Below, in pieces: positions 17,535 through 25,400 of a DNA stretch of 34,178 bases (position 1 is the first letter of the stretch; every line of letters starts with the position of its first letter). The stretch lies in assembly GCA_003241815.1 (NCBI GenBank), contig QBLV01000002.1:1-34178 (forward strand), in the 5' to 3' direction. The position numbers and the translations under genes are program-made. The notes beneath the pieces were generated by a model that saw nothing but the letters and a program-made list of their open reading frames with translations, did not search any database and was not told where the DNA came from. This stretch comes from Hyphomicrobiales bacterium (GTDB taxonomy: Bacteria > Pseudomonadota > Alphaproteobacteria > Rhizobiales > Beijerinckiaceae).

Positions 17535-17668
17535 TCTTCCCTTCCCCCTCGTGGGGAAGGGATAGGGATGGGGGGCGAACGACCGGGCGAGCGACGAACC
17601 CAGTCGTCAGCCCCCCATCCCGGCCTCCGCTTCGCTCGGCCGACCCTCCCCACAAGGGGGAGGGAAGT
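17535..17668. repeat. Composite palindromic repeat (family 2) between livK and livH
   Basis: Two GC-rich hairpin units in inverted orientation: CTTCCCTTCCCCCTCGTGGGG with GATAGGGATGGGGGG on the left, and CCCCCCATCCCGG with CCCTCCCCACAAGGGGGAGG on the right. They enclose about 35 bp. The element fills most of the 216-bp livK-livH gap within one operon, where such hairpins commonly protect the binding-protein message and reduce permease expression. Confidence 0.85.
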
Positions 17669-17683
17669 CAGCGGCGTTCTGCT

Positions 17684-18874
17684 TTACTTCGCGGCCTTCA
17701 CCGGGTCGGGCACCGCTTCAAACGTCGAGAACTCGACATTGTGGAGCTGCCCGTCGACCTTCTCGACCTTGCGGACATAGACGTTCTGGACGATGTCGCG
17801 GGTCTTGGCGTCGATCGAGATCGGCCCGCGCGGGCTGGTCCAGGCCATGCCCTTCATCGCCTCGACGAGAGCGGTGCCGTCGGTCGCGCCATTGGTCTTC
17901 TTCAGCGCCTCGTAGATCAGGTGCATGCCGTCCCAGCCGCCGACCGCCATGAAGTTCGGCCGCGTATTGGCTGCCTTGCGGAAGGCCTCGACGAAGGCCT
18001 TGTTCTCCGGCGAGGGATGAGCCGCCGAATAATGATGTGTCGTGATGGTGCCGAGCGCAACGTCGCCCATGCTGTCGACGATATCGTCGTCAGTGACGTC
18101 GCCGGTCGCGATCAGGCGCACGCCCGACTTGTCGAGCCCGCGTTCGACGAACTGCTTCATGAACTGCGAGCCCGCGCCCGAGGGCACGAAGACGAAGAGC
18201 GCGTCGGGCTTGACGTCGGCGACACGCTGCAGGAAGGGCGAGAAATCGGGGTTGCGTAAGGGGATACGAACCTCGCCGACGACCTCGCCGCCGGCGGCTG
18301 TGAGCCGCTCCTTGAAGGCCTTCTCGGCATCGATGCCCGGACCGTAATCGGAGACCAGTGTCATCGCCTTCTTGATGCCGTTCTTGGCCGCCCAGTCGGC
18401 GATGCCGATCGTGACCTGCGGCAGGGTGAAGGAGGTGCGCAGGATGAAGGGGGACTGCTCGGTGATCGCGGAGGTCGCAGCCGCCATCACGATGGTCGGC
18501 GTCTTCGACTGCGTCGCCAGCGGCGCGACGGCGAAGGCGAGCGGGGTTAGACCGAAACCGGCGAGGAAGCTGACCTTGTCGTTGACCAGCAGCTCCTGCG
18601 CGATCCGGCGCGTGACGTCGGGCGTGCCGGTGTCGTCCTTGACGATCAGCTCGATCGTCTTGCCCGCGACGGTCGCACCCTTCTGGGCCATGTACAATTT
18701 GACGGCGGCCTCGATCTGGCGCCCGGTCGAGGCGAAAGGCCCGGTCATCGGCAGGATCAGCCCGACCTTGACGGTCTGCTGGGCCTGGGCATGAGCGACA
18801 GCGGGCGTCAGCAGCATGGCCGCGCCGCTCAGCGCGAGCAGGGTTCGACGCGACAGCTCAGAAGATGGTTTCAT
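17684..18874 (-). CDS. livK: Branched-chain amino acid type ABC transporter substrate-binding protein (LivK-like)
   Basis: Periplasmic receptor of about 396 residues (Peripla_BP_6 family). Of two adjacent ATGs, that at 18874 lies five bases after a strong GGAGG, while that at 18877 is too close. The N-terminus has a twin-arginine-like SRRTLLALSG followed by a hydrophobic stretch and AHA|Q near residue 29, so Tat or Sec export is likely. The mature part starts TVKVGLILPMTGPFASTGRQ, diagnostic for the family. The solute is not fixed by sequence; receptors of this class near aromatic catabolism genes often bind aromatic acids rather than leucine. It is the first gene of the livK-H-M-G-F-methyltransferase operon. 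Confidence 0.93.
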   Translation of the reverse strand: MKPSSELSRRTLLALSGAAMLLTPAVAHAQAQQTVKVGLILPMTGPFASTGRQIEAAVKLYMAQKGATVAGKTIELIVKDDTGTPDVTRRIAQELLVNDKVSFLAGFGLTPLAFAVAPLATQSKTPTIVMAAATSAITEQSPFILRTSFTLPQVTIGIADWAAKNGIKKAMTLVSDYGPGIDAEKAFKERLTAAGGEVVGEVRIPLRNPDFSPFLQRVADVKPDALFVFVPSGAGSQFMKQFVERGLDKSGVRLIATGDVTDDDIVDSMGDVALGTITTHHYSAAHPSPENKAFVEAFRKAANTRPNFMAVGGWDGMHLIYEALKKTNGATDGTALVEAMKGMAWTSPRGPISIDAKTRDIVQNVYVRKVEKVDGQLHNVEFSTFEAVPDPVKAAK

Positions 18875-18891
18875 CATAACCTCCCGAATAT

Positions 18892-18955
18892 GTGCGGTTA
18901 TCGCACTTATAGTCTGATTTCGCACAAGTTTCGACGTGGTGTCTTGTGCTGTCAA
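18892..18955 (-). promoter_or_regulatory. Putative livK promoter with repeated GTGCG/CGCAC sites
   Basis: On the minus strand, TTGACA (18955-18950) lies 17 bp from a weak -10 GAAACT (18932-18927). Downstream are three GTGCG-type pentamers: 18925-18921 and 18906-18902 as direct repeats 19 bp apart, and 18896-18892 inverted to the second (GTGCG, five bases, CGCAC). The arrangement could be an operator for an unidentified regulator. The same 195-bp gap also serves the divergent SDR gene. Confidence 0.4.
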
Positions 18956-19069
18956 TCGGACGATAGACCACAACATCGCTGATCGGCATTCCCTCAAGGA
19001 AGGTCTGCGGCTATCAGCGTCGCCATTGCGCGTTGCGATGGACGCCGCGCCGACATAACGGAGCAGACC

Positions 19070-19855
19070 ATGGATCTCGGGCTTCACGACAAGCGCGCTC
19101 TGGTGCTGGGCGCCAGCCGGGGGCTTGGCGCGGCGATCGCCCGCACGCTCGCCAGCGAGGGTGCCTCGGTGATCGCGGCCGCGCGCAATGTCGCGGCGAC
19201 CGATGCCTGGGTGAGCCAGTGTCCCGAGGAAGTCCGCGGCCGCATCTTCGCGGCGAACCTCGATCTGTCCGATCTCGCCTCGGTCGATTCGCTGGTCGGC
19301 GTGCTCAAGGATGCTGGCGGCATCGACATCCTGATCGGCAATTCCGGCGGCCCGCCGCCGGCCGAGGCCCGCGAGGCCGGCCGCGACGATTGGCTCAAGC
19401 ATTTCGAGGCGATGGCCGCCAATCTCTTCCATCTGGCGCAGGGCATGCTGCCGGGCATGGTCGAGCGCGGCTATGGCCGGATCATCACCATCGCCTCCTC
19501 CGGCGTCGAACAGCCGATCCCTCGGCTCGCTTTGTCGAACGGCATCCGCGCGGCCGTGGTCGGCTGGTCCAAGACGCTGGCTGCGGAAGTGGCTGGGCAG
19601 GGCGTGACCGTCAATGTCGTGCTGCCGGGCCGCATCCACACCGAGCGTGTCGACCAGCTCGATCAGGCGGCCGCTGACCGCACGGGCACGACGCCGGACC
19701 AGGCCGCCAAGGCCTCGCGCGCCACCATTCCCGCCGGCCGCTACGGCACGCCGCAGGAATTTGCCGATGTGGTCGCGTTCCTGGCGAGCGAGCGCGCAAG
19801 CTATGTGACGGGCGCCAAGATCCGCATCGACGGCGGCGCGACGCGCGGCATCTGA
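19070..19855 (+). CDS. Atypical short-chain dehydrogenase/reductase family protein lacking the catalytic Tyr and Lys
   Basis: A 261-residue Rossmann-fold SDR with the cofactor motif GASRGLG at residues 14-20 and a NSGG block near 91-94. In the active-site helix the usual Tyr-x3-Lys is replaced by Ser156-x3-Arg160 ([17 protein letters not shown]), although Ser143/Ser144 and the following helix are conserved. This resembles the known subgroup of FabG-like SDRs without the normal catalytic tetrad. The C-terminal [19 protein letters not shown] is a typical SDR end. It is transcribed divergently from livK and converges on the EF-hand gene. Substrate and even redox activity are uncertain. Confidence 0.88.
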   Translation: MDLGLHDKRALVLGASRGLGAAIARTLASEGASVIAAARNVAATDAWVSQCPEEVRGRIFAANLDLSDLASVDSLVGVLKDAGGIDILIGNSGGPPPAEAREAGRDDWLKHFEAMAANLFHLAQGMLPGMVERGYGRIITIASSGVEQPIPRLALSNGIRAAVVGWSKTLAAEVAGQGVTVNVVLPGRIHTERVDQLDQAAADRTGTTPDQAAKASRATIPAGRYGTPQEFADVVAFLASERASYVTGAKIRIDGGATRGI

Positions 19856-19882
19856 GCGCTTGGGCTGATCACGCGGTCAAGA

Positions 19883-19910
19883 GCGCCGGCCAGCTTCTGC
19901 TGACCGGCGT
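19883..19910. terminator. Hairpin between convergent genes, possible two-way terminator
   Basis: GCCGGCCAGC (19885-19894), loop TTCT, GCTGACCGGC (19899-19908): a 10-bp stem with one G-T type pair that extends by one or two pairs outward. It lies between the SDR stop (19855) and the EF-hand gene stop (19915). There is no clear run of T on the plus strand and only a short GCTCTT on the minus strand. Confidence 0.45.
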
Positions 19911-19914
19911 GACG

Positions 19915-20553
19915 TCAGGCAGCCTGCGAATAGGCGGTGCCGGAGGTGCTGGTGCCGCCGAGCTGATACGTATTGCCATAGGCCTGCGACGCGCTGGACG
20001 AGGCGCTCGACGGCGGAGGGCCGGGGGGCGGACCGCGCTTCTCCAGCGCCGCCTGGAAGTCGCTCTGCTCTTCCTCGGTCACAGAACCGTCCGCGTTCGA
20101 ATCGATCGCCTCGAACAGCTTGCTCAAGAGATCGCTGGACGAACTGGTGCCGGAGGAGAAGGCCGAGAGAAATTCTTCGCTTGAGATGCCGCCATCGGAG
20201 TCGGCGTCGATCTGGGCGAAGATGTCGGTCTCGTCGTCGCTCTCCTGCGTCGTGCCGGTCTGGCTGGTGCCCTCCGTCTGCAGGCCGAACAGGAAGGACT
20301 GCAACTGCTGCTGGGCCTGCTCGGCCTTGGCCTTGAAAGCGTCCGTCTCCTCCCTGGTGACCGACCCGTCGCTGTCGGAGTCGATCGCCTTGAAGAGCTC
20401 TTCGCTCTTGGCGCTGTCGGCGTTCTTGGGCGCGCCGCTCTTGAATTCGTCGATACTCAACCCGCCGCTGGTGTCGCTATCGAGCTTGTCGAAGCTCGGG
20501 GGTTTCGGCGGAGGCGGACGATACCCGCCGCTGACGCCACTGATGCTGGACAT
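19915..20553 (-). CDS. Four-loop EF-hand (calmodulin-like) protein
   Basis: A 212-residue protein with four canonical 12-residue EF-hand loops: 25-36 (DSDTSGGLSIDE), 58-69 (DSDSDGSVTREE), 116-127 (DADSDGGISSEE) and 151-162 (DSNADGSVTEEE). Each has acidic or Ser residues at positions 1, 3 and 5 and Glu at 12, so calcium binding is likely. Loops 1-2 and 3-4 form two lobes separated by a Gln-rich helix (residues 74-92) and a Ser/Thr/Asp linker. The ends are low complexity (PPPPKPP at the front; Pro/Ser/Ala/Tyr/Gly-rich at the back). No signal peptide is seen. The ATG at 20553 follows GGAGA by six bases and is preferred over a start seven codons upstream. Its role is unknown. Confidence 0.85.
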   Translation of the reverse strand: MSSISGVSGGYRPPPPKPPSFDKLDSDTSGGLSIDEFKSGAPKNADSAKSEELFKAIDSDSDGSVTREETDAFKAKAEQAQQQLQSFLFGLQTEGTSQTGTTQESDDETDIFAQIDADSDGGISSEEFLSAFSSGTSSSSDLLSKLFEAIDSNADGSVTEEEQSDFQAALEKRGPPPGPPPSSASSSASQAYGNTYQLGGTSTSGTAYSQAA

Positions 20554-20722
20554 GAATGGTCTCCATCGCGTCACCGCCGGATGGCGGCTCCCGCAGTTTC
20601 GACCCGGAGTCCATGCTCGACGGCTAAAAGGGGCCCTGTCGACGCAAGGATTTTGGTTACGACAGATGTCGTTTTTCAGCGCTGGAAATGGATGGAAACA
20701 TATTGATGTGCCGCCCGCGGCT

Positions 20723-21130
20723 TCAGTCAGCGATCACGGCGGTCGCCTCGATCTCGACCATGGCCTCCGGCTCAACCAGCGAGACGACCTGCACCACCGC
20801 CATCGCCGGGAAATGCCGGCCGAGCACGTCCCGGTAAACAGGGCCGAGTTCCTTCAGGCTGCCGCGGTAGGCCTCGATATCGGTGACATACCAGGTCAGC
20901 CGCACGATGTCCTCGATACGCCCGCCGCCGGCCTCGACCACGGCCTTGATGTTGATCAGCGTCTGCCGAAGCTGCGGCAGGAAGCCGTTCGCGAAGACGC
21001 CCTGCTCATTCCAGCCCACAAGGCCGCCGGTCACCAGGACGCGACCTTGCGCCACCATGCCGTTGGCATAGCCGCGCGGCACCGGCCAACCCTTGGGCAG
21101 GATGGCGCGGGACAGGGTTTCGTTCGACAT
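20723..21130 (-). CDS. RidA/YjgF family protein, probable enamine/imine deaminase-type member of the anthranilate cluster
   Basis: A 135-residue RidA-family protein with typical blocks: LVTGGLVGWNEQGVFANGFLPQLRQTLINIKAVVEAGGG, then VRLTWYVTD and the end MVEIEATAVI. The start at 21130 matches the usual family length; further in-frame codons upstream overlap the ligase gene. The arginine that in E. coli RidA (Arg105, in FPARS) holds the substrate carboxylate is Met here (FPAMA), so it belongs to a subfamily whose activity is less certain. It lies 52 bp downstream of the ligase gene and probably ends that operon. The pathway makes a cyclic enamine CoA ester, so hydrolysis of that enamine is an attractive but unproven role. 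Confidence 0.88.
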   Translation of the reverse strand: MSNETLSRAILPKGWPVPRGYANGMVAQGRVLVTGGLVGWNEQGVFANGFLPQLRQTLINIKAVVEAGGGRIEDIVRLTWYVTDIEAYRGSLKELGPVYRDVLGRHFPAMAVVQVVSLVEPEAMVEIEATAVIAD

Positions 21131-21182
21131 GGGCGTCGCCTCGGTTCGGGGCCGTTCCGGCTCGTCTGACAGATAGAATGGT

Positions 21183-22814
21183 TCAGGCTTCGCCCTGCGC
21201 CATCTGCCGCAGCGCGAAGCGCTGCAGCTTGCCGCTGGCGGTCTTGGGCAGGGCGGTGACAAACTCGATTGCGCGGGGGTATTTGTACGGCGCGATACCG
21301 GCCTTCACATGGTCCTGCAAGAGCTTGAGCATCGCAGCATTGCCGGTCGCGCCTTCGCGCAGAACGACATAGGCCTTCACGATGTTGCCGCGCTCGGGGC
21401 AGGGGGACCCGACCACGCCGCATTCCAGCACGTCGGGATGGCCGAGCAGGCAGGCTTCCACCTCCGGCCCGGCGATGTTGTAGCCCGACGAGATGATCAT
21501 GTCGTCCGAACGCGCCTGGTACCAGAAATAGCCGTCCTGGTCGCGGATATAGGTGTCGCCGGTGATGTTCCAGCCGTTCTGGACATAGTTGCCCTGGCGC
21601 GCATCGGCGAGATAACGGCAGCCGATCGGCCCGCGCACGGCCAGCCGGCCAGGCGTGCCGTCGGGCACGTCGCGACCGTCTGAATCGACAATTTTCGCCT
21701 CGTAGCCCGGCACGGGGATGCCGGTCGAGCCGGGGCGGATCGCCTCGAGCGGGGCTGCGATGAAGATGTGCAGCAATTCCGTCGCGCCGATGCCGTCCAT
21801 CAGCTTCATGCTGGTCTTCGCCAGCCACGCGTCGAAGACCGGCTTGGGCAGCGTCTCGCCGGCCGAGACGCAGATCCGGAGCGAGCCGACGTCGCGCCCG
21901 TCGAGCTTGTCGAGCATGGCGCGATAGGCGGTCGGCGCGGTGAACATCACGCTCGCCTTGTGCCGCTCGATCGCGTCGATCAGGTCGAAGGGGCCGGTCT
22001 TGTCCGGCAGCACAGCGGCCGCGCCGATCCGGAACGGGAACAGCACCATGCCGCCCAGCCCGAAGGTGAAGGCGAGCGGCGCCGAGCCGATGAAACGATC
22101 GTCCGGCGTAGCCTTCAGGACCTTGGCGCCATAGGCGTCGCAGATCACCAAAAGGTCGCGTTGGAAATGCATCGTGCCTTTGGGCTCGCCCGTCGTGCCC
22201 GAGGTGAAGCCGATCAGGCAGACATCGTCGCTAGAGGTATCGACGGGCTCGAACACCTCGTAGCCCGGCTGCGCCATCAAAGCCTCAAGTTCGTAACCCT
22301 CCGCGCCGAAGGCGACGATCCGGGCCAGCTCAGGCACCTGCGTCTGGGCCGTCTCCAGTTCCGCCCGCAGGCGATGATCGCAAAGCGCCAGCGCGATCCT
22401 CGCCTTGCGGATCGGATAGACCAGTTCGACCGCCCGCAGCATCGGCATCGTCGCGACCACGACGCCGCCGGCCTTGATCACCGCGAGATAGGCCGCGACC
22501 ATCATAGGCGTGTTCGCGGCGCGCAGCAGCACACGGTTGCCCGCGACCATGCCGAGATCGCGCGTCAGCACATTGGCGATGCGGTTGATGCGCTCCGCGA
22601 GATCGCCATAGCTCCAGCTCAGATGGTCGCCGATGATCGCGATGCGGTCGCCGCGCCCCTGCGCGACATGGTCGTCGACGAGCGCCGCGACCGCGTTGAG
22701 CCGTTCCGGATAGTGCAGCCCGGCCGTGTCGAGGTCGATCTGCGGCCATTGCGCCAGTGGCGGCAGGTTGTCGCGCGCGAAACTGTCGATATGGCCGGAG
22801 CGCAGGAAGTTCAT
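21183..22814 (-). CDS. abmG: 2-Aminobenzoate (anthranilate)-CoA ligase
   Basis: An acyl-adenylate-forming enzyme of 543 residues close to benzoate/2-aminobenzoate-CoA ligases. It activates the aromatic acid with ATP and CoA, releasing AMP. The phosphate-binding loop TSGTTGEPKG is at residues 204-213; GIGATELLHIF, TGDTYIRDQDGYFWYQARSDDMI (hinge) and the C-terminal catalytic lysine in KTASGKLQR (about Lys529) are all present. The specificity call comes from context: the same locus encodes the two-domain 2-aminobenzoyl-CoA monooxygenase/reductase. Benzoate or salicylate activation cannot be excluded from sequence alone. It starts 20 bp after the acyl-CoA dehydrogenase stop, in the same operon. 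Confidence 0.85.
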   Translation of the reverse strand: MNFLRSGHIDSFARDNLPPLAQWPQIDLDTAGLHYPERLNAVAALVDDHVAQGRGDRIAIIGDHLSWSYGDLAERINRIANVLTRDLGMVAGNRVLLRAANTPMMVAAYLAVIKAGGVVVATMPMLRAVELVYPIRKARIALALCDHRLRAELETAQTQVPELARIVAFGAEGYELEALMAQPGYEVFEPVDTSSDDVCLIGFTSGTTGEPKGTMHFQRDLLVICDAYGAKVLKATPDDRFIGSAPLAFTFGLGGMVLFPFRIGAAAVLPDKTGPFDLIDAIERHKASVMFTAPTAYRAMLDKLDGRDVGSLRICVSAGETLPKPVFDAWLAKTSMKLMDGIGATELLHIFIAAPLEAIRPGSTGIPVPGYEAKIVDSDGRDVPDGTPGRLAVRGPIGCRYLADARQGNYVQNGWNITGDTYIRDQDGYFWYQARSDDMIISSGYNIAGPEVEACLLGHPDVLECGVVGSPCPERGNIVKAYVVLREGATGNAAMLKLLQDHVKAGIAPYKYPRAIEFVTALPKTASGKLQRFALRQMAQGEA

Positions 22815-22834
22815 GGCCGTAACCTCTCGTCCTT

Positions 22835-24022
22835 CTAGCTTTTGGCTTTGAGAAGGTCGCGCGCGATCACGATCTTCTGGACCTCGCTGGCGCCCTCATA
22901 GATGCGCAACGCCCTGATCTCCCGGTACAATTCCTCCACCTTGACGCCCTTGGTGACGCCTAAGCCCCCATGAATCTGGACGGCCCGGTCGATCACGGCT
23001 TGAGCGTTCTCTGTCGCGACGAGTTTGGCGAGCGCGGCTTCGCGGGTGACCCGCGCCGCGCCGCGATCCTTGGTCCACGCCGCGCGGTAAACCAGCAGCG
23101 CCGCCGCATCGACCTGCGCCGCGCTGTCGGCGATGGCCGCCTGGCTGAGCTGGAGATCGCCCAGCGTGCCGCCGAAGAGCTTGCGGCTGTTGGCATGCGA
23201 GATCGTCTCGTGCAGCGCCCGCCGGGCGAAGCCGAGTGCGGCCGCTCCGACCGTCGAGCGGAAGATGTCGAGCGTCGCCATCGCCACCTTGAAGCCCTCG
23301 CCCGGCCCGCCGATCCGGTTCTCGACCGGCACGCGGCAGCCCTCGAACCGCAAGGTCGCCAGCGGATGGGGCGCGATCACCTCGATCCGCTCGGTGACGC
23401 TCAGGCCCGGCGTGTCGGCCTCGACCAGGAAGGCTGACAGCCCGCGCGCGCCCGGTGCCTCGCCGGTGCGGGCGAAGACGACGTAATGGTCGGCGATGCC
23501 GCCATTCGAGATCCAGCTCTTCTCGCCATCGATGCGGACATGATCGTTGCCGTCGGGCGTTGCCGTCGTTGCCATCGCCGCGACGTCGGAGCCGGCTTCC
23601 TTCTCCGACAATGCGAAGGCGGCGATCCGCGCGCCCTCGCGGACGCCCGGCAGGATGCGCTGCTTCATCGCATCCGAGCCGGCAACCGTGATCGCGCCGG
23701 TCCCGAGCCCCTGCATCGCGAAGGAAAAATCGGCGAGCCCGTCGCGCGCCGCCAATATCTCACGGGCGAGGCAAAGCGTCCGCACATCCAGCGCGGCGGT
23801 CAGCCCGCCGAAAGCCTCCGGGACGACGGCGCGCAGGAACCCGCCTTCGCCAAGCGCCCTGACACGTGCGCGACAGGCGGCATCGACATCGTCATGCGGC
23901 AGGCCGGGCAGGGTGGCGTCGGCCCAGGCCGAGAGTTCCTCCGCGAAGCGGCGGTGCCGGTCCTCGAAGAAGGGCCAGTCGAGCGTGTCGCCGAGGATGC
24001 CGTCGAGGTTCGCCGCGCCCAT
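22835..24022 (-). CDS. Acyl-CoA dehydrogenase family protein
   Basis: A flavoprotein of 395 residues that would oxidise an acyl-CoA intermediate to an enoyl-CoA, passing electrons to ETF. The family blocks [15 protein letters not shown] (FAD/substrate binding), [18 protein letters not shown] and [30 protein letters not shown] are present. The likely catalytic base is Glu376 in IYEGASE. The start at 24022 is one base after the crotonase stop; the longer in-frame reading would overlap the crotonase gene. By position it should act on a ring-opened or ring-reduced intermediate of anthranilate breakdown, but its true substrate is not evident. Confidence 0.93.
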   Translation of the reverse strand: MGAANLDGILGDTLDWPFFEDRHRRFAEELSAWADATLPGLPHDDVDAACRARVRALGEGGFLRAVVPEAFGGLTAALDVRTLCLAREILAARDGLADFSFAMQGLGTGAITVAGSDAMKQRILPGVREGARIAAFALSEKEAGSDVAAMATTATPDGNDHVRIDGEKSWISNGGIADHYVVFARTGEAPGARGLSAFLVEADTPGLSVTERIEVIAPHPLATLRFEGCRVPVENRIGGPGEGFKVAMATLDIFRSTVGAAALGFARRALHETISHANSRKLFGGTLGDLQLSQAAIADSAAQVDAAALLVYRAAWTKDRGAARVTREAALAKLVATENAQAVIDRAVQIHGGLGVTKGVKVEELYREIRALRIYEGASEVQKIVIARDLLKAKS

Positions 24023-24023
24023 C

Positions 24024-24860
24024 TCAGTTGCCCTCGAAGACCGGCTTCTGCTTGTTGGCGAAGGCATGGTAGGCGCGTGCGAAATCCTCCGTCTGCATGC
24101 ACAGGGCCTGAGCCACGGCCTCGGCCTCGATCGCGCTTTCGACCGACATCGCCCACTCCATCTCGAGCATGCGCTTGGTCATGGCGTTGGCGAAGGTCGG
24201 CCCATCGGCCAGCTCAGTGGCGAGCGCCTGCGCCTCGGCCAGCACCGCTTCTCTCGGGATCAGCCGGTTGAGAAAGCCCCAGCGCTCGGCCTCCTCGCCG
24301 CGCAGCATCCGCCCGGTATAGAGCAGTTCGGCGGCACGGCCCTGGCCGATGATGCGCGGCAGCATCGCACAGGCGCCCATGTCGCAACCGGCGAGACCGA
24401 CACGGTTGAACAGGAAGGCGATCTTGCTCTCCGCCGTGCCCAGCCGCAGATCCGACGCCATGGCGATGATCGCGCCGGCTCCCGCGCAGATGCCGTCGAT
24501 CGCCGCGATCACCGGCTGCGGGCAGGCCCGGATCGCCTTGACCAGATCGCCGGTCATCCGGGTGAACTTTAAAAGCTCCTTGGTCTCCATCGCGACCAGA
24601 GGGCCGATGATCTCGAAGACGTCGCCCCCGGATGAGAAATTCCCGCCCGCGCCCGTCACCACGATCGCCTTGACTGTCTCTTCCTTCTGGGAGGCGAGGA
24701 AGAAATCGGTGAGTTCACGGTAGCTTGCGAAGGTCAGCGGATTCTTTTTCTCAGGCCGGTTCAGCGTCACAGTCGCGACCTTGCCGGCGACCGACAACGC
24801 GAAATGAGCCGGCTGGAACTCAGCCAGCGGCAAAATCGTGGCGTTGGCGAGGCTCGTCAT
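24024..24860 (-). CDS. Enoyl-CoA hydratase/isomerase (crotonase) family protein, probable ring-opening or other non-hydratase member
   Basis: A 278-residue crotonase-fold protein. The oxyanion-hole block [10 protein letters not shown] is near residue 74 and the core [28 protein letters not shown] near 115-141. Against classical enoyl-CoA hydratase, the two catalytic glutamates align with Ile131 and Arg153, so simple hydration is unlikely. An Asp (Asp160, in GLAGCDMGA) lies close to where MenB/BadI-type crotonases keep a catalytic Asp. In context it could cleave the beta-keto ring ester made after deamination, as BadI does for 2-ketocyclohexanecarboxyl-CoA. Its ATG overlaps the marR stop by one base (TGATG). 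Confidence 0.9.
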   Translation of the reverse strand: MTSLANATILPLAEFQPAHFALSVAGKVATVTLNRPEKKNPLTFASYRELTDFFLASQKEETVKAIVVTGAGGNFSSGGDVFEIIGPLVAMETKELLKFTRMTGDLVKAIRACPQPVIAAIDGICAGAGAIIAMASDLRLGTAESKIAFLFNRVGLAGCDMGACAMLPRIIGQGRAAELLYTGRMLRGEEAERWGFLNRLIPREAVLAEAQALATELADGPTFANAMTKRMLEMEWAMSVESAIEAEAVAQALCMQTEDFARAYHAFANKQKPVFEGN

Positions 24861-25396
24861 CAGGCGTCTCCTTTGGCCGCCCCGTCCGCCCGCGCCGCGA
24901 TGGCTCGGTGCAGCGAGGTCTTGGTCTGCCCGAGCAGCCGAAACAACTGCCCGATCTCCGGCTGGTCGAGCCCGGCGAAGAGCTCGGCGATCCAGCCCTC
25001 ATGGCGTTCGGCCATCGCCTTGAAAGCCTTGCGCCCCTGCGCCGTCAGGGTCAGCACCTGGACGCGTCGGTCCTGCGTCGCGGCGCGCTTGTCGACGAGC
25101 CCGTCCGCGAGCAGGCCAGCGACGACGGCCGTGACATTGCCGTTCGAGACCATCAGCCGCTGCGAGACCTCGCCGACGGTCATGCCGGTGCTCGACTTGT
25201 CGAGCTGCGCCATCAGGTCGAAGCGCGGCAGCGTCGTCCTGAATTCCTCGCGCAGCCGGTTGCGGATCTCAGTTTCGATCAGCGTCGAGCAGGTCAGCAT
25301 TCGCAGCCACAGCCGCAACTCGTCCTTGTGGTCGCCGGGGCGTTCGCTCGCCTTGGTCTCGCGGTCGAGCAGGAGGCCGGGAACAGTCGTCTCCAT
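24860..25396 (-). CDS. MarR family transcriptional regulator, probable repressor of the anthranilate genes
   Basis: A 178-residue winged-helix protein. The helix-turn-helix lies in [30 protein letters not shown] and the wing in [23 protein letters not shown], with the DRR signature of the family. The start at 25396 comes four bases after the SDR stop and 10 bases after GGGGAG; an upstream in-frame start overlaps the SDR gene. It sits inside the operon it probably controls, between the first SDR and the crotonase gene. MarR repressors of aromatic CoA pathways usually respond to an aryl-CoA, so 2-aminobenzoyl-CoA is the likely inducer. The two palindromes in the divergent promoter region are the candidate operators. 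Confidence 0.9.
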   Translation of the reverse strand: METTVPGLLLDRETKASERPGDHKDELRLWLRMLTCSTLIETEIRNRLREEFRTTLPRFDLMAQLDKSSTGMTVGEVSQRLMVSNGNVTAVVAGLLADGLVDKRAATQDRRVQVLTLTAQGRKAFKAMAERHEGWIAELFAGLDQPEIGQLFRLLGQTKTSLHRAIAARADGAAKGDA

Positions 25397-25400
25397 GGCG

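Noticed and set aside
17468-17653. N-terminal extension of LivH in the same open frame
   Set aside because: It runs through the palindromic repeat, has no LivH homology, and a TTG start with AGGAG at the proper distance exists at 17467.
18878-19639. Long N-terminal extension of the LivK-like protein
   Set aside because: It would cover the divergent SDR gene and place the signal peptide internally; the GGAGG at 18880-18884 sets the start.
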